A stretch of 64,000 bases of DNA. Origin: Psychromicrobium silvestre (GTDB lineage Bacteria; Actinomycetota; Actinomycetes; Actinomycetales; Micrococcaceae). The stretch is taken from contig NZ_JACBYQ010000001.1 in NCBI RefSeq assembly GCF_013408295.1, forward strand, positions 682,001-746,000, read 5' to 3'. The notes under the pieces are model-generated. The model made no database searches. It was not told the origin of the DNA and saw nothing but the letters and a program-made list of their open reading frames with translations. Below are positions 44,750 to 55,375 of this stretch, piece after piece (position 1 is the first letter of the stretch; the number at the start of each line of letters is the position of its first letter). A program made the translations under genes and the position numbers.

Positions 44750-47700
44750 TTATTCATCGAGTTGCCCTTCATGGATGAGTTCATGATCGTTCCGTCGGCG
44801 CCGGATTCCGATCAGCAAGAGTACGCCAGCAGCGACCACGATCAGACCCGCTATTCCAGCCGGGAACAAGTAGTTTGCTGCACCGGTATTTGCCAGCGGC
44901 GGCTCTTCGTTGCCTGTGCCTCCTCCTGGAGCATGCGTTCCCGGAGTGGTTGGCTGTGCCGTAGGCGGCGTGCTGGGCTTCACCGGAGGCGTAGTGCCCT
45001 TATTCACCTTGACCGTCGAAGAACCCGGAGTAGAAGTAGGCGGCGTCGAAGGATCAGCAGGATTCACACCCGTCGCAGACGCCGTATTCACCACCGAACC
45101 AGCATCAACATCCGCCTGAGTCACCACATACGACCCAGTACAAACCATCGAAGCACCCGGAGCCAACGAACCCGAAGAACCCGGAACACACGTCAACACC
45201 CCATTATTCGGAGCACCCGTAATCTTCGGATCAGACACCACCACATTATTCAAAGACACCGAACCAGTGTTCTTCGCCGTAATCGTATAGTTCACCGACT
45301 CACCCACATCAGCCAAACCATTACCATTACCATCCACCAACGCAGCAGACTTCGTCGTCGTCAAAGCACCCGCAGTATCCGCAGGAACCGTCGAAGAACC
45401 CGGAGTAGACGTCGGCGGCGTCGAAGGATCAGCAGGATTCACACCCGTCGCAGACGCCGTATTCACCACCGAACCAGCATCAACATCCGCCTGAGTCACC
45501 ACATACGACCCAGTACAAACCATCGAAGCACCCGGAGCCAACGAACCCGAAGAACCCGGAACACACGTCAACACCCCATTATTCGGAGCACCCGTAATCT
45601 TCGGATCAGACACCACCACATTATTCAAAGACACCGAACCAGTGTTCTTCGCCGTAATCGTATAGTTCACCGACTCACCCACATCAGCCAAACCATTACC
45701 ATTACCATCCACCAACGCAGCAGACTTCGTCGTCGTCAAAGCACCCGCAGTATCCGCAGGAACCGTCGAAGAACCCGGAGTAGACGTCGGCGGCGTCGAA
45801 GGATCAGCAGGATTCACACCCGTCGCAGACGCCGTATTCACCACCGAACCAGCATCAACATCCGCCTGAGTCACCACATACGACCCAGTACAAACCATCG
45901 AAGCACCCGGAGCCAACGAACCCGAAGAACCCGGAACACACGTCAACACCCCATTATTCGGAGCACCCGTAATCTTCGGATCAGACACCACCACATTATT
46001 CAAAGACACCGAACCAGTGTTCTTCGCCGTAATCGTATAGTTCACCGACTCACCCACATCAGCCAAACCATTACCATTACCATCCACCAACGCAGCAGAC
46101 TTCGTCGTCGTCAAAGCACCCGCAGTATCCGCAGGAACCGTCGAAGAACCCGGAGTAGACGTCGGCGGCGTCGAAGGATCAGCAGGATTCACACCCGTCG
46201 CAGACGCCGTATTCACCACCGAACCAGCATCAACATCCGCCTGAGTCACCACATACGACCCAGTACAAACCATCGAAGCACCCGGAGCCAACGAACCCGA
46301 AGAACCCGGAACACACGTCAACACCCCATTATTCGGAGCACCCGTAATCTTCGGATCAGACACCACCACATTATTCAAAGACACCGAACCAGTGTTCTTC
46401 GCCGTAATCGTATAGTTCACCGACTCACCCACATCAGCCAAACCATTACCATTACCATCCACCAACGCAGCAGACTTCGTCGTCGTCAAAGCACCCGCAG
46501 TATCCGCAGGAACCGTCGAAGAACCCGGAGTAGAAGTAGGAGGCGTCGAAGGATCAGCAGGATTCACACCCGTCGCAGACGCCGTATTCACCACCGAACC
46601 AGCATCAACATCCGCCTGAGTCACCACATACGACCCAGTACAAACCATCGAAGCACCCGGAGCCAACGAACCCGAAGAACCCGGAACACACGTCAACACC
46701 CCATTATTCGGAGCACCCGTAATCTTCGGATCAGACACCACCACATTATTCAAAGACACCGAACCAGTGTTCTTCGCCGTAATCGTATAGTTCACCGACT
46801 CACCCACATCAGCCAAACCATTACCATTACCATCCACCAACGCAGCAGACTTCGTCGTCGTCAAAGCACCCGCAGTATCCGCAGGAACCGTCGAAGAACC
46901 CGGAGTAGAAGTCGGCGGCGTCGAAGGATCAGCAGGATTCACACCCGTCGCAGACGCCGTATTCACCACCGAACCAGCATCAACATCCGCCTGAGTCACC
47001 ACATACGACCCAGTACAAACCATCGAAGCACCCGGAGCCAACGAACCCGAAGAACCCGGAACACACGTCAACACCCCATTATTCGGAGCACCCGTAATCT
47101 TCGGATCAGACACCACCACATTATTCAAAGACACCGAACCAGTGTTCTTCGCCGTAATCGTATAGTTCACCGACTCACCCACATCAGCCAAACCATTACC
47201 ATTACCATCCACCAACGCAGCAGACTTCGTCGTCGTCAAAGCACCCGCAGTATCCGCAGGAACCGTCGAAGAACCCGGAGTAGACGTCGGCGGCGTCGAA
47301 GGATCAGCAGGATTCACACCCGTCGCAGACGCCGTATTCACCACCGAACCAGCATCAACATCCGCCTGAGTCACCACATACGACCCAGTACAAACCATCG
47401 AAGCACCCGGAGCCAACGAACCCGAAGAACCCGGAACACACGTCAACACCCCATTATTCGGAGCACCCGTAATCTTCGGATCAGACACCACCACATTATT
47501 CAAAGACACCGAACCAGTGTTCTTCGCCGTAATCGTATAGTTCACCGACTCACCCACATCAGCCAAACCATTACCATTACCATCCACCAACGCAGCAGAC
47601 TTCGTCGTCGTCAAAGCACCCGCAGTATCCGCAGGAACCGTCGAAGAACCCGGAGTAGACGTCGGCGGCGTCGAAGGATCAGCAGGATTCACACCCGTCG

Positions 47701-50700
47701 CAGACGCCGTATTCACCACCGAACCAGCATCAACATCCGCCTGAGTCACCACATACGACCCAGTACAAACCATCGAAGCACCCGGAGCCAACGAACCCGA
47801 AGAACCCGGAACACACGTCAACACCCCATTATTCGGAGCACCCGTAATCTTCGGATCAGACACCACCACATTATTCAAAGACACCGAACCAGTGTTCTTC
47901 GCCGTAATCGTATAGTTCACCGACTCACCCACATCAGCCAAACCATTACCATTACCATCCACCAACGCAGCAGACTTCGTCGTCGTCAAAGCACCCGCAG
48001 TATCCGCAGGAACCGTCGAAGAACCCGGAGTAGACGTCGGCGGCGTCGAAGGATCAGCAGGATTCACACCCGTCGCAGACGCCGTATTCACCACCGAACC
48101 AGCATCAACATCCGCCTGAGTCACCACATACGACCCAGTACAAACCATCGAAGCACCCGGAGCCAACGAACCCGAAGAACCCGGAACACACGTCAACACC
48201 CCATTATTCGGAGCACCCGTAATCTTCGGATCAGACACCACCACATTATTCAAAGACACCGAACCAGTGTTCTTCGCCGTAATCGTATAGTTCACCGACT
48301 CACCCACATCAGCCAAACCATTACCATTACCATCCACCAACGCAGCAGACTTCGTCGTCGTCAAAGCACCCGCAGTATCCGCAGGAACCGTCGAAGAACC
48401 CGGAGTAGACGTCGGCGGCGTCGAAGGATCAGCAGGATTCACACCCGTCGCAGACGCCGTATTCACCACCGAACCAGCATCAACATCCGCCTGAGTCACC
48501 ACATACGACCCAGTACAAACCATCGAAGCACCCGGAGCCAACGAACCCGAAGAACCCGGAACACACGTCAACACCCCATTATTCGGAGCACCCGTAATCT
48601 TCGGATCAGACACCACCACATTATTCAAAGACACCGAACCAGTGTTCTTCGCCGTAATCGTATAGTTCACCGACTCACCCACATCAGCCAAACCATTACC
48701 ATTACCATCCACCAACGCAGCAGACTTCGTCGTCGTCAAAGCACCCGCAGTATCCGCAGGAACCGTCGAAGAACCCGGAGTAGAAGTAGGCGGCGTCGAA
48801 GGATCAGCAGGATTCACACCCGTCGCAGACGCCGTATTCACCACCGAACCAGCATCAACATCCGCCTGAGTCACCACATACGACCCAGTACAAACCATCG
48901 AAGCACCCGGAGCCAACGAACCCGAAGAACCCGGAACACACGTCAACACCCCATTATTCGGAGCACCCGTAATCTTCGGATCAGACACCACCACATTATT
49001 CAAAGACACCGAACCAGTGTTCTTCGCCGTAATCGTATAGTTCACCGACTCACCCACATCAGCCAAACCATTACCATTACCATCCACCAACGCAGCAGAC
49101 TTCGTCGTCGTCAAAGCACCCGCAGTATCCGCAGGAACCGTCGAAGAACCCGGAGTAGAAGTAGGAGGCGTCGAAGGATCAGCAGGATTCACACCCGTCG
49201 CAGACGCCGTATTCACCACCGAACCAGCATCAACATCCGCCTGAGTCACCACATACGACCCAGTACAAACCATCGAAGCACCCGGAGCCAACGAACCCGA
49301 AGAACCCGGAACACACGTCAACACCCCATTATTCGGAGCACCCGTAATCTTCGGATCAGACACCACCACATTATTCAAAGACACCGAACCAGTGTTCTTC
49401 GCCGTAATCGTATAGTTCACCGACTCACCCACATCAGCCAAACCATTACCATTACCATCCACCAACGCAGCAGACTTCGTCGTCGTCAAAGCACCCGCAG
49501 TATCCGCAGGAACCGTCGAAGAACCCGGAGTAGAAGTAGGCGGCGTCGAAGGATCAGCAGGATTCACACCCGTCGCAGACGCCGTATTCACCACCGAACC
49601 AGCATCAACATCCGCCTGAGTCACCACATACGACCCAGTACAAACCATCGAAGCACCCGGAGCCAACGAACCCGAAGAACCCGGAACACACGTCAACACC
49701 CCATTATTCGGAGCACCCGTAATCTTCGGATCAGACACCACCACATTATTCAAAGACACCGAACCAGTGTTCTTCGCCGTAATCGTATAGTTCACCGACT
49801 CACCCACATCAGCCAAACCATTACCATTACCATCCACCAACGCAGCAGACTTCGTCGTCGTCAAAGCACCCGCAGTATCCGCAGGAACCGTCGAAGAACC
49901 CGGAGTAGACGTCGGCGGCGTCGAAGGATCAGCAGGATTCACACCCGTCGCAGACGCCGTATTCACCACCGAACCAGCATCAACATCCGCCTGAGTCACC
50001 ACATACGACCCAGTACAAACCATCGAAGCACCCGGAGCCAACGAACCCGAAGAACCCGGAACACACGTCAACACCCCATTATTCGGAGCACCCGTAATCT
50101 TCGGATCAGACACCACCACATTATTCAAAGACACCGAACCAGTGTTCTTCGCCGTAATCGTATAGTTCACCGACTCACCCACATCAGCCAAACCATTACC
50201 ATTACCATCCACCAACGCAGCAGACTTCGTCGTCGTCAAAGCACCCGCAGTATCCGCAGGAACCGTCGAAGAACCCGGAGTAGACGTCGGCGGCGTCGAA
50301 GGATCAGCAGGATTCACACCCGTCGCAGACGCCGTATTCACCACCGAACCAGCATCAACATCCGCCTGAGTCACCACATACGACCCAGTACAAACCATCG
50401 AAGCACCCGGAGCCAACGAACCCGAAGAACCCGGAACACACGTCAACACCCCATTATTCGGAGCACCCGTAATCTTCGGATCAGACACCACCACATTATT
50501 CAAAGACACCGAACCAGTGTTCTTCGCCGTAATCGTATAGTTCACCGACTCACCCACATCAGCCAAACCATTACCATTACCATCCACCAACGCAGCAGAC
50601 TTCGTCGTCGTCAAAGCACCCGCAGTATCCGCAGGAACCGTCGAAGAACCCGGAGTAGAAGTAGGAGGCGTCGAAGGATCAGCAGGATTCACACCCGTCG

Positions 50701-53700
50701 CAGACGCCGTATTCACCACCGAACCAGCATCAACATCCGCCTGAGTCACCACATACGACCCAGTACAAACCATCGAAGCACCCGGAGCCAACGAACCCGA
50801 AGAACCCGGAACACACGTCAACACCCCATTATTCGGAGCACCCGTAATCTTCGGATCAGACACCACCACATTATTCAAAGACACCGAACCAGTGTTCTTC
50901 GCCGTAATCGTATAGTTCACCGACTCACCCACATCAGCCAAACCATTACCATTACCATCCACCAACGCAGCAGACTTCGTCGTCGTCAAAGCACCCGCAG
51001 TATCCGCAGGAACCGTCGAAGAACCCGGAGTAGACGTCGGCGGCGTCGAAGGATCAGCAGGATTCACACCCGTCGCAGACGCCGTATTCACCACCGAACC
51101 AGCATCAACATCCGCCTGAGTCACCACATACGACCCAGTACAAACCATCGAAGCACCCGGAGCCAACGAACCCGAAGAACCCGGAACACACGTCAACACC
51201 CCATTATTCGGAGCACCCGTAATCTTCGGATCAGACACCACCACATTATTCAAAGACACCGAACCAGTGTTCTTCGCCGTAATCGTATAGTTCACCGACT
51301 CACCCACATCAGCCAAACCATTACCATTACCATCCACCAACGCAGCAGACTTCGTCGTCGTCAAAGCACCCGCAGTATCCGCAGGAACCGTCGAAGAACC
51401 CGGAGTAGAAGTAGGCGGCGTCGAAGGATCAGCAGGATTCACACCCGTCGCAGACGCCGTATTCACCACCGAACCAGCATCAACATCCGCCTGAGTCACC
51501 ACATACGACCCAGTACAAACCATCGAAGCACCCGGAGCCAACGAACCCGAAGAACCCGGAACACACGTCAACACCCCATTATTCGGAGCACCCGTAATCT
51601 TCGGATCAGACACCACCACATTATTCAAAGACACCGAACCAGTGTTCTTCGCCGTAATCGTATAGTTCACCGACTCACCCACATCAGCCAAACCATTACC
51701 ATTACCATCCACCAACGCAGCAGACTTCGTCGTCGTCAAAGCACCCGCAGTATCCGCAGGAACCGTCGAAGAACCCGGAGTAGAAGTAGGAGGCGTCGAA
51801 GGATCAGCAGGATTCACACCCGTCGCAGACGCCGTATTCACCACCGAACCAGCATCAACATCCGCCTGAGTCACCACATACGACCCAGTACAAACCATCG
51901 AAGCACCCGGAGCCAACGAACCCGAAGAACCCGGAACACACGTCAACACCCCATTATTCGGAGCACCCGTAATCTTCGGATCAGACACCACCACATTATT
52001 CAAAGACACCGAACCAGTGTTCTTCGCCGTAATCGTATAGTTCACCGACTCACCCACATCAGCCAAACCATTACCATTACCATCCACCAACGCAGCAGAC
52101 TTCGTCGTCGTCAAAGCACCCGCAGTATCCGCAGGAACCGTCGAAGAACCCGGAGTAGACGTCGGCGGCGTCGAAGGATCAGCAGGATTCACACCCGTCG
52201 CAGACGCCGTATTCACCACCGAACCAGCATCAACATCCGCCTGAGTCACCACATACGACCCAGTACAAACCATCGAAGCACCCGGAGCCAACGAACCCGA
52301 AGAACCCGGAACACACGTCAACACCCCATTATTCGGAGCACCCGTAATCTTCGGATCAGACACCACCACATTATTCAAAGACACCGAACCAGTGTTCTTC
52401 GCCGTAATCGTATAGTTCACCGACTCACCCACATCAGCCAAACCATTACCATTACCATCCACCAACGCAGCAGACTTCGTCGTCGTCAAAGCACCCGCAG
52501 TATCCGCAGGAACCGTCGAAGAACCCGGAGTAGAAGTAGGCGGCGTCGAAGGATCAGCAGGATTCACACCCGTCGCAGACGCCGTATTCACCACCGAACC
52601 AGCATCAACATCCGCCTGAGTCACCACATACGACCCAGTACAAACCATCGAAGCACCCGGAGCCAACGAACCCGAAGAACCCGGAACACACGTCAACACC
52701 CCATTATTCGGAGCACCCGTAATCTTCGGATCAGACACCACCACATTATTCAAAGACACCGAACCAGTGTTCTTCGCCGTAATCGTATAGTTCACCGACT
52801 CACCCACATCAGCCAAACCATTACCATTACCATCCACCAACGCAGCAGACTTCGTCGTCGTCAAAGCAGCTGTGCCTGGTGCATTGATGATGAAGGTGAC
52901 TGGATTGGAGACCGAGACGTTCCCGAGCGGACTGGTCTGGGTGGCGGTGATCGTGTTGCTTCCGGCCGGCATCGGAGTAGTTGGCGTACAGCTCCAAATG
53001 CCATTACTCAGATTGCTCGGATCGGCTGGGTTGGGAACCACTGTCGCGGTGCAGACAGTATTGCCGTTGCCGTCCTTGACTACTTCGGTCGAACCGACAT
53101 AGCCAGAGCCAGTGATTGTAGGAGTGGTATCAGAGGTATTTGAGCCATTAGTCGGCCCGGTAATCACCGGTTTAGGCGGTATATAGGTATAGGTCCCTGG
53201 AGAAGTTGTCCCTTCTGGGGTGGTCACCGTTACCGGCACCGGACCTTCAGCGTGAGGCGGGGTCACGAAAGTCAGCGACTTGCCATCAGAAGCAACAGTC
53301 ACCTGATTAGCCGGGATCGTGATGCCACCGATTGTCACCGTGGTGGCTCCCTGAGCGAAGTTCTGACCGGTGATAGTCACGGTCTGGCCGCCCGTCGTCG
53401 GACCCTGATTCGGGCTGATCGAGGTGAGTACCGGATCACACTGGATTCCCGGGGCAGTTGTCCCCGGAGTCATATTGGCCACCGCGTGCATTGGCAGGAT
53501 GTCATAGGTAGTGGAAGCCAGGCCCAGTGCGTTAACCGTGATCTTCAGCAGCGGAACAGTGATTTCGGCGTGAGTTCCATCGGCACTGACAACATTCTGA
53601 GTCGGCTGGCCAACTGTTACAGAGAACCCACCAACCAGGGGGATGTTGAAGCCGTAGGTTTGTCCCGGTGAGAGGTTCTGAGTTATTCCCGCAATCTTTA

Positions 53701-54556
53701 CCTGAACCGCAGGGAGTGCGTAGTCGGTACTCGCCGTCCCAGGGGTGCCACCGGCAACTGCCTTCACATAAGGGTAGAACCCGCTCCAGGAGAAAGCGGC
53801 GGCTCCGCCCAGGATGCTGATGCCTGCAACTTCAGCGGTGGAGGTCGACTGAATTCCGAAGGAATCAGCTGCAGCACCGATGGGAGCCAGCGAAGTCACA
53901 TCGTAGTTAGTGAAAGCACCGGCATCCATAATGATGCCGTTAAGTACGTCCATCCCAGCCATCTTGCCAATCGATTTGGAGAGCAGACGCGAGCCTGCCG
54001 CAAAGATCGGGGGGTGTCCGGGGGCTTGGGTAAATTTGGCGAGGTCCGCATCAGCCTGCGGAGTCGTCGTCGGGCTGGGACAGGCGCTGGCATAACCGTG
54101 GGTTAGCGCCGTGCCTGCCAGTGCATCAATCGTCAAGGCGCCAGGGATACCGAAGCTGTTCAACCCAGCGGTCGACGGCGTGGTGTGGTCTGGTGGAGAC
54201 GTCTGGGAGGCAGCCGTCAAGGGAACGGTCACGCCCTGCAAAGCACCGGAAAGCAACTGCACCGCCGCCGAGGATTGAGCGACGCTCTGCGCAGTGGCAA
54301 TCGACTTGGTCACCGTGATATTGCCGTTGAGAGCCACCAGAGCGGCGCTCAGGCTGGTGATATAGGAATCGGCCTGAGCGTTGTAAGTCTGTGGGGAAGA
54401 ATACGCATCCGCAGCAGCCGGCTCGGCCGTCGTTACGACGGTCGCTACGCCGAGCCCAAAAGTGGCCGCAGCGACCAACGATAGGGAGACAATCGGACTG
54501 ACTATTCGTTGCCTGAAAAAATGCCTATTTTTAGGCTTCGCTAAGTGCCGTTGCAT
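44750..54556 (-). CDS. Giant wall-anchored protein with 21 identical 125-residue repeats
   Basis: A 3268-residue surface protein. A signal peptide occupies residues 1-51 (basic, hydrophobic, ending AAADA). Residues 52-385 are a unique choice-of-anchor-like region; about 385-470 is an IPT/TIG domain (ISPNQGPTTGGQTVTITGQN); about 471-563 is Ig-like. Residues 564-3181 are 21 DUF7507/DUF11-type repeats of 125 residues, each with a Ca-binding-like loop DGNGNGLADVGE and two Cys. A Pro/Thr stalk, LANTG (3221-3225), membrane helix and RRRR tail follow, as in class E (LAxTG) sortase substrates. ATG 54556 follows AAGGGG. Probably an adhesin or biofilm protein; the role is inferred. Confidence 0.93.
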   Translation of the reverse strand: MQRHLAKPKNRHFFRQRIVSPIVSLSLVAAATFGLGVATVVTTAEPAAADAYSSPQTYNAQADSYITSLSAALVALNGNITVTKSIATAQSVAQSSAAVQLLSGALQGVTVPLTAASQTSPPDHTTPSTAGLNSFGIPGALTIDALAGTALTHGYASACPSPTTTPQADADLAKFTQAPGHPPIFAAGSRLLSKSIGKMAGMDVLNGIIMDAGAFTNYDVTSLAPIGAAADSFGIQSTSTAEVAGISILGGAAAFSWSGFYPYVKAVAGGTPGTASTDYALPAVQVKIAGITQNLSPGQTYGFNIPLVGGFSVTVGQPTQNVVSADGTHAEITVPLLKITVNALGLASTTYDILPMHAVANMTPGTTAPGIQCDPVLTSISPNQGPTTGGQTVTITGQNFAQGATTVTIGGITIPANQVTVASDGKSLTFVTPPHAEGPVPVTVTTPEGTTSPGTYTYIPPKPVITGPTNGSNTSDTTPTITGSGYVGSTEVVKDGNGNTVCTATVVPNPADPSNLSNGIWSCTPTTPMPAGSNTITATQTSPLGNVSVSNPVTFIINAPGTAALTTTKSAALVDGNGNGLADVGESVNYTITAKNTGSVSLNNVVVSDPKITGAPNNGVLTCVPGSSGSLAPGASMVCTGSYVVTQADVDAGSVVNTASATGVNPADPSTPPTSTPGSSTVPADTAGALTTTKSAALVDGNGNGLADVGESVNYTITAKNTGSVSLNNVVVSDPKITGAPNNGVLTCVPGSSGSLAPGASMVCTGSYVVTQADVDAGSVVNTASATGVNPADPSTPPTSTPGSSTVPADTAGALTTTKSAALVDGNGNGLADVGESVNYTITAKNTGSVSLNNVVVSDPKITGAPNNGVLTCVPGSSGSLAPGASMVCTGSYVVTQADVDAGSVVNTASATGVNPADPSTPPTSTPGSSTVPADTAGALTTTKSAALVDGNGNGLADVGESVNYTITAKNTGSVSLNNVVVSDPKITGAPNNGVLTCVPGSSGSLAPGASMVCTGSYVVTQADVDAGSVVNTASATGVNPADPSTPPTSTPGSSTVPADTAGALTTTKSAALVDGNGNGLADVGESVNYTITAKNTGSVSLNNVVVSDPKITGAPNNGVLTCVPGSSGSLAPGASMVCTGSYVVTQADVDAGSVVNTASATGVNPADPSTPPTSTPGSSTVPADTAGALTTTKSAALVDGNGNGLADVGESVNYTITAKNTGSVSLNNVVVSDPKITGAPNNGVLTCVPGSSGSLAPGASMVCTGSYVVTQADVDAGSVVNTASATGVNPADPSTPPTSTPGSSTVPADTAGALTTTKSAALVDGNGNGLADVGESVNYTITAKNTGSVSLNNVVVSDPKITGAPNNGVLTCVPGSSGSLAPGASMVCTGSYVVTQADVDAGSVVNTASATGVNPADPSTPPTSTPGSSTVPADTAGALTTTKSAALVDGNGNGLADVGESVNYTITAKNTGSVSLNNVVVSDPKITGAPNNGVLTCVPGSSGSLAPGASMVCTGSYVVTQADVDAGSVVNTASATGVNPADPSTPPTSTPGSSTVPADTAGALTTTKSAALVDGNGNGLADVGESVNYTITAKNTGSVSLNNVVVSDPKITGAPNNGVLTCVPGSSGSLAPGASMVCTGSYVVTQADVDAGSVVNTASATGVNPADPSTPPTSTPGSSTVPADTAGALTTTKSAALVDGNGNGLADVGESVNYTITAKNTGSVSLNNVVVSDPKITGAPNNGVLTCVPGSSGSLAPGASMVCTGSYVVTQADVDAGSVVNTASATGVNPADPSTPPTSTPGSSTVPADTAGALTTTKSAALVDGNGNGLADVGESVNYTITAKNTGSVSLNNVVVSDPKITGAPNNGVLTCVPGSSGSLAPGASMVCTGSYVVTQADVDAGSVVNTASATGVNPADPSTPPTSTPGSSTVPADTAGALTTTKSAALVDGNGNGLADVGESVNYTITAKNTGSVSLNNVVVSDPKITGAPNNGVLTCVPGSSGSLAPGASMVCTGSYVVTQADVDAGSVVNTASATGVNPADPSTPPTSTPGSSTVPADTAGALTTTKSAALVDGNGNGLADVGESVNYTITAKNTGSVSLNNVVVSDPKITGAPNNGVLTCVPGSSGSLAPGASMVCTGSYVVTQADVDAGSVVNTASATGVNPADPSTPPTSTPGSSTVPADTAGALTTTKSAALVDGNGNGLADVGESVNYTITAKNTGSVSLNNVVVSDPKITGAPNNGVLTCVPGSSGSLAPGASMVCTGSYVVTQADVDAGSVVNTASATGVNPADPSTPPTSTPGSSTVPADTAGALTTTKSAALVDGNGNGLADVGESVNYTITAKNTGSVSLNNVVVSDPKITGAPNNGVLTCVPGSSGSLAPGASMVCTGSYVVTQADVDAGSVVNTASATGVNPADPSTPPTSTPGSSTVPADTAGALTTTKSAALVDGNGNGLADVGESVNYTITAKNTGSVSLNNVVVSDPKITGAPNNGVLTCVPGSSGSLAPGASMVCTGSYVVTQADVDAGSVVNTASATGVNPADPSTPPTSTPGSSTVPADTAGALTTTKSAALVDGNGNGLADVGESVNYTITAKNTGSVSLNNVVVSDPKITGAPNNGVLTCVPGSSGSLAPGASMVCTGSYVVTQADVDAGSVVNTASATGVNPADPSTPPTSTPGSSTVPADTAGALTTTKSAALVDGNGNGLADVGESVNYTITAKNTGSVSLNNVVVSDPKITGAPNNGVLTCVPGSSGSLAPGASMVCTGSYVVTQADVDAGSVVNTASATGVNPADPSTPPTSTPGSSTVPADTAGALTTTKSAALVDGNGNGLADVGESVNYTITAKNTGSVSLNNVVVSDPKITGAPNNGVLTCVPGSSGSLAPGASMVCTGSYVVTQADVDAGSVVNTASATGVNPADPSTPPTSTPGSSTVPADTAGALTTTKSAALVDGNGNGLADVGESVNYTITAKNTGSVSLNNVVVSDPKITGAPNNGVLTCVPGSSGSLAPGASMVCTGSYVVTQADVDAGSVVNTASATGVNPADPSTPPTSTPGSSTVPADTAGALTTTKSAALVDGNGNGLADVGESVNYTITAKNTGSVSLNNVVVSDPKITGAPNNGVLTCVPGSSGSLAPGASMVCTGSYVVTQADVDAGSVVNTASATGVNPADPSTPPTSTPGSSTVKVNKGTTPPVKPSTPPTAQPTTPGTHAPGGGTGNEEPPLANTGAANYLFPAGIAGLIVVAAGVLLLIGIRRRRNDHELIHEGQLDE
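45013..52867 (-). repeat. Tandem 375-bp repeat array, 21 units
   Basis: The unit marker CCGTCGAAGAACCCGG recurs at 45013 and every 375 bp to 52513. By eye the units are identical except at three successive wobble positions (45035, 45038, 45041 in the first). Reading along the plus strand the haplotypes are A B B B C D B B B B A C A B B C B A C B A, where A, B, C, D are CCG-CCT-ACT, CCG-CCG-ACG, CCT-CCT-ACT and CCG-CCG-ACT in the coding strand. In each unit nearly every codon ends in T or G. Copy number could be wrong if assembled from short reads. Confidence 0.95.
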
Positions 54557-54897
54557 CGGTGTAATCCCCTTAAAGTGATACATCCACGCAAAGCGACTGT
54601 GGCTTCGCTGTGGAAACAGGCACCCCAGCCCGTCGCTTCATTCTGAACGTCCTATCGCTTAAAAGCAAGGCGAAAATGCAGTCAGGAGGTTCCGATAATA
54701 TTTTGCCCAAAATTCCCGGATATTCAACATCATCTTTATTTTCACTCTGAGTGAATAAGTACTCCGAAAATTCAAATTTTGCCACGAGGATCTCTCCAGA
54801 AAATCGGCGGAATCGAACTGGCAGTCGAGCTAAATTGCAGGACCATCCAGCCATCCTCATACTGGAAGAAATCCGACGGCGCTTCACGGAGGTAGGC
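54557..54897. other. Divergent promoter region of the giant protein gene
   Basis: About 340 bases between the giant gene and the truncated oxidoreductase. It includes AT-rich DNA around 54690-54780 that may hold promoters. No further gene or clear operator was recognised. Confidence 0.5.
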
Positions 54898-55365
54898 ATG
54901 CAGGCAACTCGGGAAGTTATTGTCGTTGGCGCTGGCATTGTCGGGGTCAGCCTTGCCCACGAACTTGCGGCCTACGACGGCGTACGGGTGACGGTGCTGG
55001 AGCAAGCAGTTGACAGTCCGCTGGGATCAACAACTTTCGCTCCGGGCTTCGTGGGTCTGTATAACGACCTCCCACTGCTAACCGAACTCGCCCAAACCTC
55101 AGCTGCGAGCTACTTAGCCGCCGGGGTTGGCTTCACCCAGGCCGGCGGTTTAGAACTCACGACGTCGGAGACCGGTGCGGCCGAGATAACACGTCGTGTA
55201 GCCTCCGCAAAGGCCGTGGGTCTGGCCGCTCATCTGCTAGCACCCTCCGAGTTACCCGAATCGGTCGCTGCCTTTGTCGATACGAGGAAAATCCTTGCCG
55301 CTGCGCACTTTCCCGATGACGGAGTGGCAGCCCCCGTGCTGCTGATGAGTGAAGCTCTGCTGCCC
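54898..55365 (+). pseudogene. Truncated FAD-dependent oxidoreductase (DAO-type)
   Basis: The frame starts at ATG 54898 after GGAGG. It encodes the N-terminal third of a DAO-superfamily dehydrogenase: VIVVGAGIVGVSLAHELAA (FAD Rossmann motif) and TTFAPGFVGLYNDLP, like dimethylglycine or sarcosine dehydrogenases. After about residue 145 similarity stops and the frame runs into a piece of a short-chain dehydrogenase. A full enzyme would be 370-820 residues, so this is a truncated gene, possibly expressed as a fragment. Confidence 0.75.
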
Positions 55366-55375
55366 GTCAGGCCCC

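Noticed and set aside
45013-52867. CRISPR-like regular repetition
   Set aside because: Units are 375 bp without short spacers and encode a protein repeat.
44738-53143. A plus-strand open frame of 2801 codons, Arg/His/Ile-rich
   Set aside because: It is the antisense of the repeat array. The unit has no stop in this frame, so it stays open mechanically. The unit-to-unit base changes are all synonymous in the wall-protein frame but change Ser/Arg here, so selection acts on the other strand.
53252-53671. 139-codon plus-strand frame
   Set aside because: Antisense to the unique region of the giant wall protein with no independent signal.
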